A stretch of 23,068 nt of DNA from a virus. Every line of letters begins with the position of its first letter. The first letter of the stretch is position 1. The DNA lies in IMG/VR virus record IMGVR_UViG_3300017759_000092, positions 1 through 23,068 of that record. The stretch is one strand, 5' to 3'. Below, one piece after another: positions 1 through 7,307 of this stretch. Made by a program: the position numbers and the translations under genes. The notes under the pieces were generated by a model, which did no database searches, was not told the origin of the DNA, and worked only from the letters and a program-made list of their open reading frames with translations.

Positions 1-135
1 CGCAACGCCAAAGCCCTCGACCTGATCTATATAAGATCTGATCTCAGCGTCTTCTGCCTGTGTTGGAGATGATCCAGCAACGCTTACGGAGTAAGTTTTT
101 CCTGTCCGTGGGCTGGTGGCGTAAATAGTACCCAT
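1..135 (-). CDS. Virion-type protein of unknown function, 3' end cut off by window edge
   Basis: An open frame starts with ATG at 135 and runs without a stop to the window edge, giving 45 residues that begin MGTIYATSPRTGKTYSVSV. The start has a good ribosome binding site (AGGGG, about six bases before the ATG) and sits nine bases after the stop of the 709-residue gene, so it continues the same operon. The short N-terminal piece, with a basic Ser/Thr-rich strand followed by an acidic helix (QAEDAEIRSYIDQVEG), resembles in style the first residues of large internal virion proteins of marine phages, but too little is visible to name a function. Given the upstream ejection-type genes, a further large internal virion protein is the most likely guess. 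Confidence 0.65.
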   Translation of the reverse strand, partial: MGTIYATSPRTGKTYSVSVAGSSPTQAEDAEIRSYIDQVEGFGVA

Positions 136-144
136 ACCGCGCCC

Positions 145-2274
145 CTAAGATGCTGGTGGAGTTGTGTTAGCCCCAGTAGTAAACTCTGGAATGTTTATGA
201 ATCTTTGTAGATAAAGCCTTTCTTGAAGAAGCCTTTGTCTGTCTGGCTCTGATAAAGTCATGCCATCAGCGCCACCTAAAGCCCTTTCTATTTGGCCTAG
301 TCTGGTAACGGCATTGCCAGCGTCCATTCCTGTTGTGTTTTTTGCAAGTTTAGCCCTTGCGTTTATCAGGTCAACCACACCCTCTTGATATCTTGACTCT
401 GCTTCTTTCATCGCGCTAAGACCAGATATACCAGCCTCACCCAATGCGCCTAGAAGGGTTGGGTTTGTGGATGACATGAGTGACAGCCCAGCTTGAGCCA
501 GTGACAGCCACTTGTCCTGTTCTGCGCTTTTCTTCATGCGTTCTTGCATTGCCAGTATTTCAGACTCAAGAGATGACACCGCGCCAGTTGATTGCTGTGA
601 ATAAACAGGTTTATTTGAGTCTGCACCGCCAGCTTTGTCTTCTGCTTTTTTGTCATCAGTTTCCTCTGTTGCTGTAGAGGAATCGCCACTTTTAGCTTTT
701 GCTTCTTCATTTATCTTATCAGCTTCATCAACGGCCTTATCTAATACGTCTTTGATTCCACCTGAATCATCGGATGAACCCATTTCCGCAGCAGTTTTTG
801 CCGCGCCTACTGTAGTTTCAGCAACTTGCTCCTGACTTGAAAGATCAGAAAATGGAAACTTTCTTGATGCTACAGAACCCTCTCCTGTTGGATCAATACG
901 TTCTGCCCTATATTCACTTGGAGATTTAACCTTAACGCCAGAGCCTCTTGCCCTTCTTACATAATCTTTATATTCTTGGCTCTCTTCGGTTATCAGGTCT
1001 GCGTATTGATCTTCTCTGTATGATTGACGCTCACCAGTCTGCTCGCCACTTCTTGCGCCAGCGCGAGCTTGAATATCACCCTCTGTCTCAATGTCAGCAA
1101 GCCTTCTTCCCTCTGGCCCTAAAAGAGACTGAGCTATATTTTTGAATGAAAAATCAGAAGTCTCTTCGGTTTTTAACTCTGGATACATAGTTGACGCTGC
1201 GGCTTCACTTATAGGATTAACAGCAGAAAGAGCTTTTGATAACATACTTGGCGAGTCGTCATCTAAAGACCCTGCTAATATAGAGCTTACCTCTGCTGGG
1301 TCATCAGTTCCAGCGGCTCTGACTGCTCTGTTTATTTGTGCTTGACTGTATGGCTGTTGCCCCTGCTCAAATCCAACTATGGCAGGAATAATATCAGAGC
1401 CTCTGTCAGCAAGATTAATTTCAGCATCAGGGTCTATGCCTGTTTTATCTGCAAGAAAATCTATGTAATTGCCAGTCGGGTTGTTGTCTGATGGTGGTGC
1501 ATACTTGTTGGCAAGACCTCTGAGGGTGTTGACTCCATACTTATCTCCATAGGTCATAAGCAGTCGCTGTATTGCTCTCAAGCCCTCATCATCTGACTCA
1601 AATGTGGCATAGCCGCCATCATCGCCAGACTCACCTATAAAGCCAGCGCCGGGTCTTATGTTGCCGGGATTTCTTTGACGCAGACCAAGAGGTAATCCAT
1701 TTTGAGCCTTGATTACCCCACCCTCAGCAAAGCCTAGTGCCTCTTTGATGGAGTCCATTATGTTGCCGTCACCCCCAAAGCCAATCTGATCTGCAAGAGA
1801 GTCTCCGTTACCATCTCTATCTTGTTTTGTGCCTAGAAATGTATTCCCCTGAAACAAACCTATCTTGCCGTTCTTCATACGGACTTCTCTTATTCTTTGC
1901 CTTGTAGAGCCACCAGAAGCCATAGCCATAATGCCGTCCTGTGGCATTGGTGTTGGCTGAGGCATTTGTGATTTCATCGGCTGAGACATAACAGAGCCTA
2001 TGCCGCCTTCTGCCATAGCAGCTTTTGGAGCCATAGCTTCAGACATACCCATGATTCCTTGTGCAGGCACACCAGCAGAGGCTACAGCTTCTTGAGCAAC
2101 AGTTGGTTCATCTGCTGCTTTACGCATATTGAAAGTGTCGCGCATACGTTTGCGGCGTGTAATTTCACTCAGAACCAAAAACTGAGGCGCACTACCTGAT
2201 GGCATCTGCATTTCATTAATCAGTTGCTTTTCAGAGAAGTTCTTTAGGTTGTCCTGAATGTCTATAATATTCAT
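145..2274 (-). CDS. Internal virion protein with lysozyme-like (P5-type) domain
   Basis: This is a 709-residue, probably injected or internal virion protein. An N-terminal helical segment (about 1-50, with FLVLSEITRRKRMRD) is of a type common in large proteins of metagenomic marine phages. Three short GG motifs follow: MAEGGIG near 87, MASGGST near 118 and FAEGGVI near 182. A DxDGNGDS calcium-loop-like stretch lies at about 152-159. Residues about 198-322 look like a small peptidoglycan-lytic domain: RQRNPGNIRP, GGYATFESDDEGLRA, a TYGDKYGVNT stretch, KYAPPSDNNPTGNYI and a final VGFEQG, the pattern seen in phage P5-like structural lysozyme proteins. The rest (about 340-709) is charged, Ser/Glu/Lys-rich and probably helical. 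The start overlaps the previous stop as TAATG. A role in opening the cell wall during DNA ejection is inferred from the domain and the neighbours. Confidence 0.75.
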   Translation of the reverse strand: MNIIDIQDNLKNFSEKQLINEMQMPSGSAPQFLVLSEITRRKRMRDTFNMRKAADEPTVAQEAVASAGVPAQGIMGMSEAMAPKAAMAEGGIGSVMSQPMKSQMPQPTPMPQDGIMAMASGGSTRQRIREVRMKNGKIGLFQGNTFLGTKQDRDGNGDSLADQIGFGGDGNIMDSIKEALGFAEGGVIKAQNGLPLGLRQRNPGNIRPGAGFIGESGDDGGYATFESDDEGLRAIQRLLMTYGDKYGVNTLRGLANKYAPPSDNNPTGNYIDFLADKTGIDPDAEINLADRGSDIIPAIVGFEQGQQPYSQAQINRAVRAAGTDDPAEVSSILAGSLDDDSPSMLSKALSAVNPISEAAASTMYPELKTEETSDFSFKNIAQSLLGPEGRRLADIETEGDIQARAGARSGEQTGERQSYREDQYADLITEESQEYKDYVRRARGSGVKVKSPSEYRAERIDPTGEGSVASRKFPFSDLSSQEQVAETTVGAAKTAAEMGSSDDSGGIKDVLDKAVDEADKINEEAKAKSGDSSTATEETDDKKAEDKAGGADSNKPVYSQQSTGAVSSLESEILAMQERMKKSAEQDKWLSLAQAGLSLMSSTNPTLLGALGEAGISGLSAMKEAESRYQEGVVDLINARAKLAKNTTGMDAGNAVTRLGQIERALGGADGMTLSEPDRQRLLQERLYLQRFINIPEFTTGANTTPPAS

Positions 2275-3260
2275 TATCCCATAAGCCCTTTATAAAGACT
2301 CAGACCAGCTATGCCAGTTCCAAGCGCCTGTTGTATTGGATTGTAAGACTGAAATTTCTGTGACTCTGTAGAAGGTGCCACAGGAACACCCCTAAGAATA
2401 GATGAGTAGAACTGTAACTGTTCTCTTGGATAATCTCTTTGACGAACAAAATCTTCGTAAGCTGTATCAAGTCCAGCCTGATCTCTAGCCATTTGAGATT
2501 TGCCTATGCCCTCAAGTAACTGAGCAGCCTCGACATCACCAGCCCTAGCCGCCTTACCAAGCTCTGCCAGTTGAGCAGCTTGCTGACCACCAAGCTCTGC
2601 CGCACCAAGACCGAGTTTTTCTGCTGCTTGTCTTTCTGATGCCTGCGCCTGCTCAACACCAAGCCTAGCACCTCTGTCTCTCTCGAACTGACTTTGAGCC
2701 TGTTCAAATGCTTGTTGAGTTCCTGTGGCCTGTATGTTTGCGAGATTCCTAGCAAGTGCTTCTTGCGCCATTGAGTCTTGCACTGCTTGGCGCGAACCAC
2801 CAAACGCTCCGGCTTGCACTGCGGTTGCATCTCTGCCTGCTTGTTGTCTTTGATCCTCAAGTATTGCTTGTTGTTTCTGGACATCAATCACATTCTGTAT
2901 GTAGGGGGACATATACTTCTGAGCGGCGGCTGAATCAAACTCACCAGCAGCGCCAAACTGGGTTGGTGTGAACTGACTGCCTTGCTGCGCTCTTGCTATA
3001 TTTGCTGCTGTAGCCAGTTGAGCCGCTGGGAGACCCTGTATGCCTTGCCCAGCAGTTTGCCTAACCTGTGCCTCTGACGCAAGAACATCTGCCCCCGGAG
3101 TTGCTATTCTTTGACCAGTAAAAGGAGAATATGCAGCTTTAGATTCAGCTTCTGTTCTGTCCAATAGGCGTTCAAAATCACCTCGCACATATTCGGGCAA
3201 GTTTGTCTGCGTGACCGTTTGTGATGCTGGTTGTGGTGAACCGCCGCCGCCTTTACCCAT
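2274..3260 (-). CDS. Gln/Ala-rich internal virion (ejection-type) protein
   Basis: This 328-residue protein opens with a Gly-rich tail (MGKGGGGSPQP), then TQTNLPEYVRGDFERLLDRTEAES, a start seen in many marine phage proteins next to GNAT-like and lytic internal proteins. The body from about 75 to 290 is dominated by Ala, Gln, Glu and Arg, typical of long amphipathic helices, and has no Cys. The extreme C-terminus (LGTGIAGLSLYKGLMG) is hydrophobic and glycine-rich. Composition and position fit an internal core or DNA-ejection protein in the role of T7 gp14/gp15 or P22 gp7/gp20; that role is inferred, not shown by a catalytic motif. The ATG overlaps the upstream gene by 8 bases and its stop forms TAATG with the next start, so translation is probably coupled on both sides. 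Confidence 0.7.
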   Translation of the reverse strand: MGKGGGGSPQPASQTVTQTNLPEYVRGDFERLLDRTEAESKAAYSPFTGQRIATPGADVLASEAQVRQTAGQGIQGLPAAQLATAANIARAQQGSQFTPTQFGAAGEFDSAAAQKYMSPYIQNVIDVQKQQAILEDQRQQAGRDATAVQAGAFGGSRQAVQDSMAQEALARNLANIQATGTQQAFEQAQSQFERDRGARLGVEQAQASERQAAEKLGLGAAELGGQQAAQLAELGKAARAGDVEAAQLLEGIGKSQMARDQAGLDTAYEDFVRQRDYPREQLQFYSSILRGVPVAPSTESQKFQSYNPIQQALGTGIAGLSLYKGLMG

Positions 3261-3672
3261 TTTCTAACTCCATTCTATAAGCAATATATTCTGGTTTCCA
3301 TCCATGTTTTCCAAGCCAGCGTCCCCACGCCTTACGACCATAACCTTCTAGGTGAGTGCATTTATTGTCCCTTGCAAAGCTCTCCATAGTTTTTTGAGCC
3401 ATTGGAAGCCACTCACCCATTCTTGAACCACCTATCCAATCCATAGCCATCGCTCTTTTTCCGGGATAACTAATAACCCTTGTAGTGATGGCTGCTATAA
3501 CCTTTTCTTCTTCCATAATCACCCAAAGAACATATAGACCTGTTTTTATTCCGTGATAAAGGTCATCTATGTGATACTTGCCTCCGGATGTTTCAACTGA
3601 TTTGTGCATTACCCTGCTGACACCGTCCCAGACAATGCCAACAGCCTCCTTGGGAACTGCTGATATAATCAT
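3253..3672 (-). CDS. GNAT-like internal virion protein (T7 gp13-like role)
   Basis: A 139-residue protein that looks like a compact GNAT (acetyltransferase) fold. Central strands read LYVLWVIMEEEKVIAAITTRVISY, followed by KRAMAMDWIGG, a helix (WLPMAQKTMESFARDNKC), a strand with the EGYGR motif, and the C-terminal WLGKHGWKPEYIAYRMEL, a position where GNAT proteins often end. No clear Q/RxxGxG/A acetyl-CoA loop is visible, so it may be a non-catalytic relative. Small GNAT-like proteins of about this length, such as T7 internal protein gp13, occur next to ejection proteins in podoviruses, and the neighbours here agree. The start codon overlaps the upstream stop as ATGA (3669-3672), which indicates coupled translation. 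Confidence 0.68.
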   Translation of the reverse strand: MIISAVPKEAVGIVWDGVSRVMHKSVETSGGKYHIDDLYHGIKTGLYVLWVIMEEEKVIAAITTRVISYPGKRAMAMDWIGGSRMGEWLPMAQKTMESFARDNKCTHLEGYGRKAWGRWLGKHGWKPEYIAYRMELENG

Positions 3673-4967
3673 ACTGGTAGCATATCTCCTTGTGGTACTT
3701 GCTTAGGCTGCTCATCTTTTCCAGTCCTGAGATTTCTAACCCTATCCATCATTTCATAAAGAGCCTCAGAGCCAGCGTCAGTAGAACCGTTGCCAAGCCC
3801 ACTGACCACATCAGCAGGAACAATAAACTCACCATCTGAAAGAACAACATCCTGATCCCCTTCTAGGGTGGCTGGAATCATATCATCCATACCATCTCCG
3901 ATGCCTGACACCTTGCCCTCTTCAACCATAGCGTTTGCTTGGAACTCTCCTCGCTGCACACGGTCTACAAGATCTCTCAATGCTTCTTCGCCATATCGAG
4001 CGACAAATGCACCAAGAGCCACTTCTGGAGATGGTGACTTACCTTCGATTGCATCTACAGCACCACTAATAAGCTCTTTATCGTTTGCCTCTGGCATCAT
4101 GCCGCCTTCTTGCCTTCTTAACAAATCGCCAGTAATACCCGGCTGACTTAATTCTCTCATAATTAAATCTATTTCTGTTTGCTGGGATTTAGTTGTATAT
4201 TCGTCACTTGGCCCAAGCGCATCCAGCCTATCATGAAGTCCTAATCGTTCCTCTTTTGATAATACTTTGCCGCCTCTTCCATATGCCAGAGATGCTATAC
4301 CGCCTGACTTCAGGCTTGTTAAAGACTGATCAAAATAACCAAACTCTGGGTCAATTCCCGGCCTGTAATCTTTTCCGGGGTCTTTGGGATCATAAACCGC
4401 AGCCTCTGACTCAGGTCTGATTTTACCCTTTGGCATCATGCTACCCTCTAGCCCTTGAGGTGCCAGAAGATTTGTAGAACCCAAAGCAGTAGCACCTAGC
4501 GCACCGCCAACATAAGGCATAGCATCACCAGTGAAAGCTCCAGTGTAGCTTCCGGGGGTTTGCATTGCTGCTGTGGGGTCATTAAAAATACCACCTAGCT
4601 TTCCTGTGGCTCCTGTAGCCCCCAAATTCAGATTACTAGTTGCAGCGTCTGCCGCTGTGGTAGCACCCATTCCAGCAGATGTGGTTCCTGCAATCCTCAT
4701 GGGATCTGCAACAGTTCCTGCCCCTACTGTATTGGCTTGATTTGCAGCATTTATAGCGTCTGAACCACCACCCATCAATGACCCAAGCGCCTTACCACCA
4801 AGGTATGATGTGAGTCCTGTTTGGATGCCCTTGCCCAGATCTCCAGTCTCAAGATAAGACCCAAGTCCTGAGCCAATAGCGCCAGCACTTAAAGCACCTA
4901 GCCCCCCTAATAATCCAGCGCCGCCTAGGGCAGAGCCGCCTAATCCTAATAATAGTGGTAACGCCAT
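3669..4967 (-). CDS. Internal virion protein with glycine-zipper N-terminus and GEFIVPADVVSGLGNGS C-terminal motif
   Basis: A 432-residue protein. Residues 1-70 are a Gly/Ala/Leu-rich segment (LLLGLGGSALGGAGLLGGLG and onward) that could form glycine-zipper helices able to enter a membrane. The middle is low-complexity and Thr/Ala/Gly-rich, then comes an SLKSGGIASLAYGRGGKV module near 215-235, one of the GG motifs that recur in this window. The C-terminal 85 residues hold a motif I recognise from many marine phages: GIGDGMDDMIPATLEG, GEFIVPADVVSGLGNGS, then SEALYEMMDRVRNLRTG. The motif is highly conserved but, to my knowledge, without a known activity. AGGAG lies seven bases before the ATG. 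Its place between amidase and GNAT-like genes suggests a DNA-ejection or membrane-penetrating role; that part is inference. Confidence 0.72.
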   Translation of the reverse strand: MALPLLLGLGGSALGGAGLLGGLGALSAGAIGSGLGSYLETGDLGKGIQTGLTSYLGGKALGSLMGGGSDAINAANQANTVGAGTVADPMRIAGTTSAGMGATTAADAATSNLNLGATGATGKLGGIFNDPTAAMQTPGSYTGAFTGDAMPYVGGALGATALGSTNLLAPQGLEGSMMPKGKIRPESEAAVYDPKDPGKDYRPGIDPEFGYFDQSLTSLKSGGIASLAYGRGGKVLSKEERLGLHDRLDALGPSDEYTTKSQQTEIDLIMRELSQPGITGDLLRRQEGGMMPEANDKELISGAVDAIEGKSPSPEVALGAFVARYGEEALRDLVDRVQRGEFQANAMVEEGKVSGIGDGMDDMIPATLEGDQDVVLSDGEFIVPADVVSGLGNGSTDAGSEALYEMMDRVRNLRTGKDEQPKQVPQGDMLPV

Positions 4968-4976
4968 ATTATACTC

Positions 4977-5387
4977 CTATAGGGCTGCGTATTCTGATTT
5001 TGCGTCAAATGACGGGCAGGCTTTCTCCGAAAAATCACAGTGACCGTATATCTCTGCGTCTTCGTATCTATCAAGAATGTCTGACAATAGCTTTGCTAGT
5101 GTCTTTTTCTGTTCTTCCGTGCGTGTGTCTTTAGGATCTCCGTCAGAGTCAGCACCACCAACATAACATATCCCGATGCTAGTAGAGTTATGCCCTCTAC
5201 AATGAGCGCCATTGATCTCTTCAGGACGACCAGCATGAAGCGAACCGTCCAGCTCAACCACCCAATGATATCCAATATCACTCCAGCCGCGCTCTTCAGT
5301 GTGCCACCTCTTGATCTCAGCCGTCTTTACATCACGCCCCTCTGGGGTATCAGCGCAATGAACGATAACTTTATTAATCTCCCTCAT
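4977..5387 (-). CDS. T7-lysozyme-like N-acetylmuramoyl-L-alanine amidase (endolysin)
   Basis: This is a zinc amidase of the Amidase_2/T7 gp3.5 family that cuts the bond between muramic acid and L-alanine in peptidoglycan. Counting from the ATG at 5387 (136 residues), the zinc ligands are H10 (VHC), H116 (GHC) and C124, with Y40 (DIGYHW) and K122 as the catalytic pair. KACPSFD is identical to the T7 lysozyme motif, and the middle reads NSTSIGICYVGG, close to the T7 SIGVCLVGG. There is no signal peptide, so it would need a holin to reach the wall. I prefer 5387 because GGTGA lies at good distance; an upstream ATG at 5399 would add four residues. The N-terminus is shorter than in T7 lysozyme, so binding to a phage RNA polymerase cannot be assumed. 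It overlaps the phosphoesterase gene end. Confidence 0.9.
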   Translation of the reverse strand: MREINKVIVHCADTPEGRDVKTAEIKRWHTEERGWSDIGYHWVVELDGSLHAGRPEEINGAHCRGHNSTSIGICYVGGADSDGDPKDTRTEEQKKTLAKLLSDILDRYEDAEIYGHCDFSEKACPSFDAKSEYAAL

Positions 5388-5388
5388 C

Positions 5389-6399
5389 TTACTCACCATA
5401 CTCTTCTATTAAGTTGTTAATCGGTATCCAAGTTCTCTGATCTATTCTACCATCTTTTATTAGAATATCGTAGACCCCATATGACCATCCAGTAAGACTA
5501 TGTTTAGCATACTCTTCGACATGACCCTGCGGTAAACTGCAACCCAGATTAATTACAGTAAGAAACTGACCGCCCATCTTTGGAAAGGCTTTATCAAGTC
5601 TTTTATGGGTATGACCAAACACCACATCATGTAACGCATCCCTTGATATTTGGTTCTCACAGTGCATCCCACCGTATGCCTTACCCATTCCATTGATTGG
5701 GGCGTGTGTAAAACCCACATCTCCTACAAAATAGAACTCCTTATAAGGAGAGTATGTCCAGCCATAATCGTCCATAGTGGCAAACAGTATTTTATCAAGC
5801 ATATCCACTACTTCTGGATTTTTATTTGTGTACGACCATATTCTATCTTCGTGATTACCTAGAGTAACATGCCTAGGCACATCATATCCAGACAAACCCT
5901 TGTGAAAAGCCCTTATTGCTTCTTGAAAACTTTGCATGTCATCTCTAAATGACGGTTTATTTTGCCCTTTTACAGTGTCATTTTTATCAAAACTGTTTAA
6001 CGAGTCACAGGTAGCAAAGTCGCCTATTTGTATTATTTGATCTACCTGCTTTATTTTTGCGTAGTTTCCCATCGCAAAAAATCTGTTTTTATTCGAAAGA
6101 GACGGACTGTCGTGACAGTCCCCTATTGCTAAAACTCTTTTTGTCTCATCAGGTTTTGACTTTCTTTGTTGTATTCTGAATCTAGGTTGTAAAATAACAG
6201 TGGTTTGGTCTATTATTTTAGCCGCTGTGGCTGCTTGCTCAGTCACAATCCCCATCTCCCTAGCTTTTCTTAGGCGCGAAGTAAATGTTGAGTAATTTAC
6301 TTTAGCCTGTTGAGCGGCCTTTATTACACTTTTACCGTTTTCTATAAAAAAACGAGCTGTTTCTTCATATATTTCTCTAGGCAATGGTGGTTGGGCCAA
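5389..6399 (-). CDS. Calcineurin-like metallophosphoesterase with N-terminal helix-turn-helix-like segment
   Basis: A 336-residue two-metal phosphoesterase. The five family blocks are present: GDCHD (D94, H96), GDFATCD (D127), GNHED (N182, H183), FTHAP (H232) and GHTHKRL (H263, H265). The order and spacing fit a complete, likely active enzyme; the substrate cannot be told. Residues about 9-47, with IENGKSVIKAAQQAKVNYSTFTSRLRKARE, look like a small DNA-binding HTH of the Psq/Tn3-resolvase style seen in phage DNA-packaging-type small subunits. The first codon is TTG (6397-6399), supported by AAGGGG about eight bases upstream. The gene follows the only sizeable non-coding gap in this half, which holds a promoter-like sequence and a perfect hairpin, so it may be expressed separately from the structural genes. 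Confidence 0.85.
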   Translation of the reverse strand: MAQPPLPREIYEETARFFIENGKSVIKAAQQAKVNYSTFTSRLRKAREMGIVTEQAATAAKIIDQTTVILQPRFRIQQRKSKPDETKRVLAIGDCHDSPSLSNKNRFFAMGNYAKIKQVDQIIQIGDFATCDSLNSFDKNDTVKGQNKPSFRDDMQSFQEAIRAFHKGLSGYDVPRHVTLGNHEDRIWSYTNKNPEVVDMLDKILFATMDDYGWTYSPYKEFYFVGDVGFTHAPINGMGKAYGGMHCENQISRDALHDVVFGHTHKRLDKAFPKMGGQFLTVINLGCSLPQGHVEEYAKHSLTGWSYGVYDILIKDGRIDQRTWIPINNLIEEYGE

Positions 6400-6413
6400 A
6401 GGACAATCCCCTT

Positions 6414-6435
6414 AAAAAGTTATCGGTAACTTTTT
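6414..6435. repeat. Perfect 9-bp inverted repeat (site C) in the phosphoesterase leader
   Basis: On the minus strand AAAAAGTTA is followed by CCGA and then TAACTTTTT, a perfect 9-bp hairpin with a four-base loop. It lies between the promoter-like sequence at 6445-6473 and the TTG start at 6399. Its arms contain the same AAAGTTA/TAACTTT core as the junction palindromes at 7290-7307 and 19191-19208. It could be a protein operator, an RNA hairpin that adjusts translation, or a weak terminator; the A/T-only outer stem makes a strong terminator less likely. Confidence 0.7.
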
Positions 6436-6444
6436 ATTTGCAAG

Positions 6445-6473
6445 ATTGTACCAGCTAAGTGTCTATTTTGTAA
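6445..6473 (-). promoter_or_regulatory. Sigma70-type promoter candidate for the phosphoesterase gene
   Basis: On the minus strand TTACAA (6473-6468) is separated by exactly 17 bases from TACAAT (6450-6445), and TGG just before the -10 box gives an extended -10. Both boxes differ by one or two positions from TTGACA and TATAAT. It lies in an 80-base gap between the holin-like gene and the phosphoesterase gene, one of the few places in the window where a promoter has room. Confidence 0.55.
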
Positions 6474-6479
6474 GCCCTT

Positions 6480-6866
6480 TCACTTTTTGCCAAAAAATTT
6501 GGTTGCTGCGCGTGTTCCAAAGCTAGCAGCTACGATTGTTCCCAATGTATATTGGTAGTAGGTTGGCATGGTCTCCAAGGCCATAAATCCGTCAGATACT
6601 ATTTGTCTGCCCCAATCACCACAGAATGATAGTATTAGAGGGATTGAGAAGATTATAGTAAGCCATTCGTCTTTCCAGCTATGGGCAGAAGCATCAGCCA
6701 TCTTTAGATCCCAGTCGATCTCTCCTGTTGCTTTTTTCTGCATAACCACAGCCTCAGCCTGAGCCTGAGCCACCCTAGATGCAGTTTCTGCTTTTTTTGT
6801 TTCAACCTTGCCTTCAAGCCAAGTACCAACAAGAGACCCTATTGGGCCTATAAGAGCCTGTATCAT
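6480..6866 (-). CDS. Holin-like membrane protein (Holin_3TMs type)
   Basis: A 128-residue protein that I read as the holin, which opens the inner membrane so that the amidase can act. An amphipathic N-terminus (MIQALIGPIGSLVGTWLEGK) is followed by a charged Ala/Glu/Lys helix (about 20-46), then SWKDEWLTIIFSIPLILSFC (about 63-82) as a first clear membrane segment and a second around 103-118 (YYQYTLGTIVAASFGT). The KDEWLTIIFSIPLIL pattern is typical of the three-TM holins of gene-transfer-agent and marine phages. I chose the ATG at 6866, preceded by AAGGGG at a good distance; the frame stays open upstream to 6935 but has no good signal. The gene lies next to the EF-hand membrane gene and close to the amidase, a classical lysis block. 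Confidence 0.75.
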   Translation of the reverse strand: MIQALIGPIGSLVGTWLEGKVETKKAETASRVAQAQAEAVVMQKKATGEIDWDLKMADASAHSWKDEWLTIIFSIPLILSFCGDWGRQIVSDGFMALETMPTYYQYTLGTIVAASFGTRAATKFFGKK

Positions 6867-6968
6867 TATGATCCCCTTACATACATAAATCTTCATACTT
6901 CGTGGTGTGCCGCCTGTGTTCTGACATATCACCACTTCTACAACTTAAAAATCTAATCAACCAAGCAA

Positions 6969-7289
6969 TCATTTTTTATTCATCCACGCTGTTGTTCCCA
7001 TATATGCGCCGACTATACCTGCACCACTGAGGAATATAAGATCAGTGACCGCTCCAAGCCCCTCTAATTTTTCTGCTGAACACCAAGGAGATGCTAAAAA
7101 TAGTGCGTAACAACCCATAAATATTAAAGTGTATCTAGCCATTCTTAACTGAGCTAAATTTTTTCTTAACTCAGTCTCTGTCTTTTTTATCTCCTTAACG
7201 TGAGAAAGCTCCTCGTCTGTTACGATACCATCCCCGTCTTCATCGTACTCAGCATACGCAGAATCTGTTTGTAATTTTTTCTGAGCCAT
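6969..7289 (-). CDS. EF-hand protein with two membrane segments, candidate holin or lysis regulator
   Basis: A 106-residue protein. Residues 16-27 (DEDGDGIVTDEE) match the canonical EF-hand loop at all key positions: D16, D18, D20, G21, V23 and E27, so calcium binding is likely. A charged, probably coiled helix follows (about 28-47), then hydrophobic segments at about 50-69 and 80-99. The size and two-TM layout next to the three-TM holin suggest a membrane lysis protein, either a second holin, an antiholin or a sensor. The function is not established by sequence. Its start is preceded by an exact 18-base palindrome whose loop carries the only SD-like bases (TAGG), an arrangement repeated at 19190. 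Confidence 0.7.
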   Translation of the reverse strand: MAQKKLQTDSAYAEYDEDGDGIVTDEELSHVKEIKKTETELRKNLAQLRMARYTLIFMGCYALFLASPWCSAEKLEGLGAVTDLIFLSGAGIVGAYMGTTAWMNKK

Positions 7290-7307
7290 AAAGTTACCTA
7301 TAACTTT
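7290..7307. repeat. Junction palindrome (site B) before the EF-hand gene
   Basis: On the minus strand the sequence is AAAGTTATAGGTAACTTT, a perfect 7-bp inverted repeat with loop TAGG, followed directly by ATG. It begins inside the stop codon of the upstream gene, so it is the complete intergenic space. The SD-like AGG sits in the loop. The same 23-base block, with one change, occurs at 19191-19208. Confidence 0.8.

Noticed and set aside
4977-4990. TATAGGAG at the start of the gene at 4967 as a further copy of the junction palindrome
   Set aside because: It shares only the TATAGG core, lacks the AAAGTTA/TAACTTT arms, and is explained as an ordinary AGGAG ribosome binding site.
6414-6435. Site C hairpin as a strong intrinsic terminator
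   Set aside because: The stem is mostly A/T with only two G-C pairs near the loop, and it lies in the leader of a gene rather than behind one.
6877-6927. Sixteen-residue frame MSEHRRHTTKYEDLCM in the gap before the holin-like gene
   Set aside because: It has a possible SD and its stop overlaps the SD of the holin-like gene, so it could be a leader peptide, but it is too short to support without comparison.
6867-6935. Longer N-terminus for the holin-like protein (MVICQNTGGTPRSMKIY)
   Set aside because: The extension has no ribosome binding site and would put Cys-rich residues before a clean amphipathic holin start.
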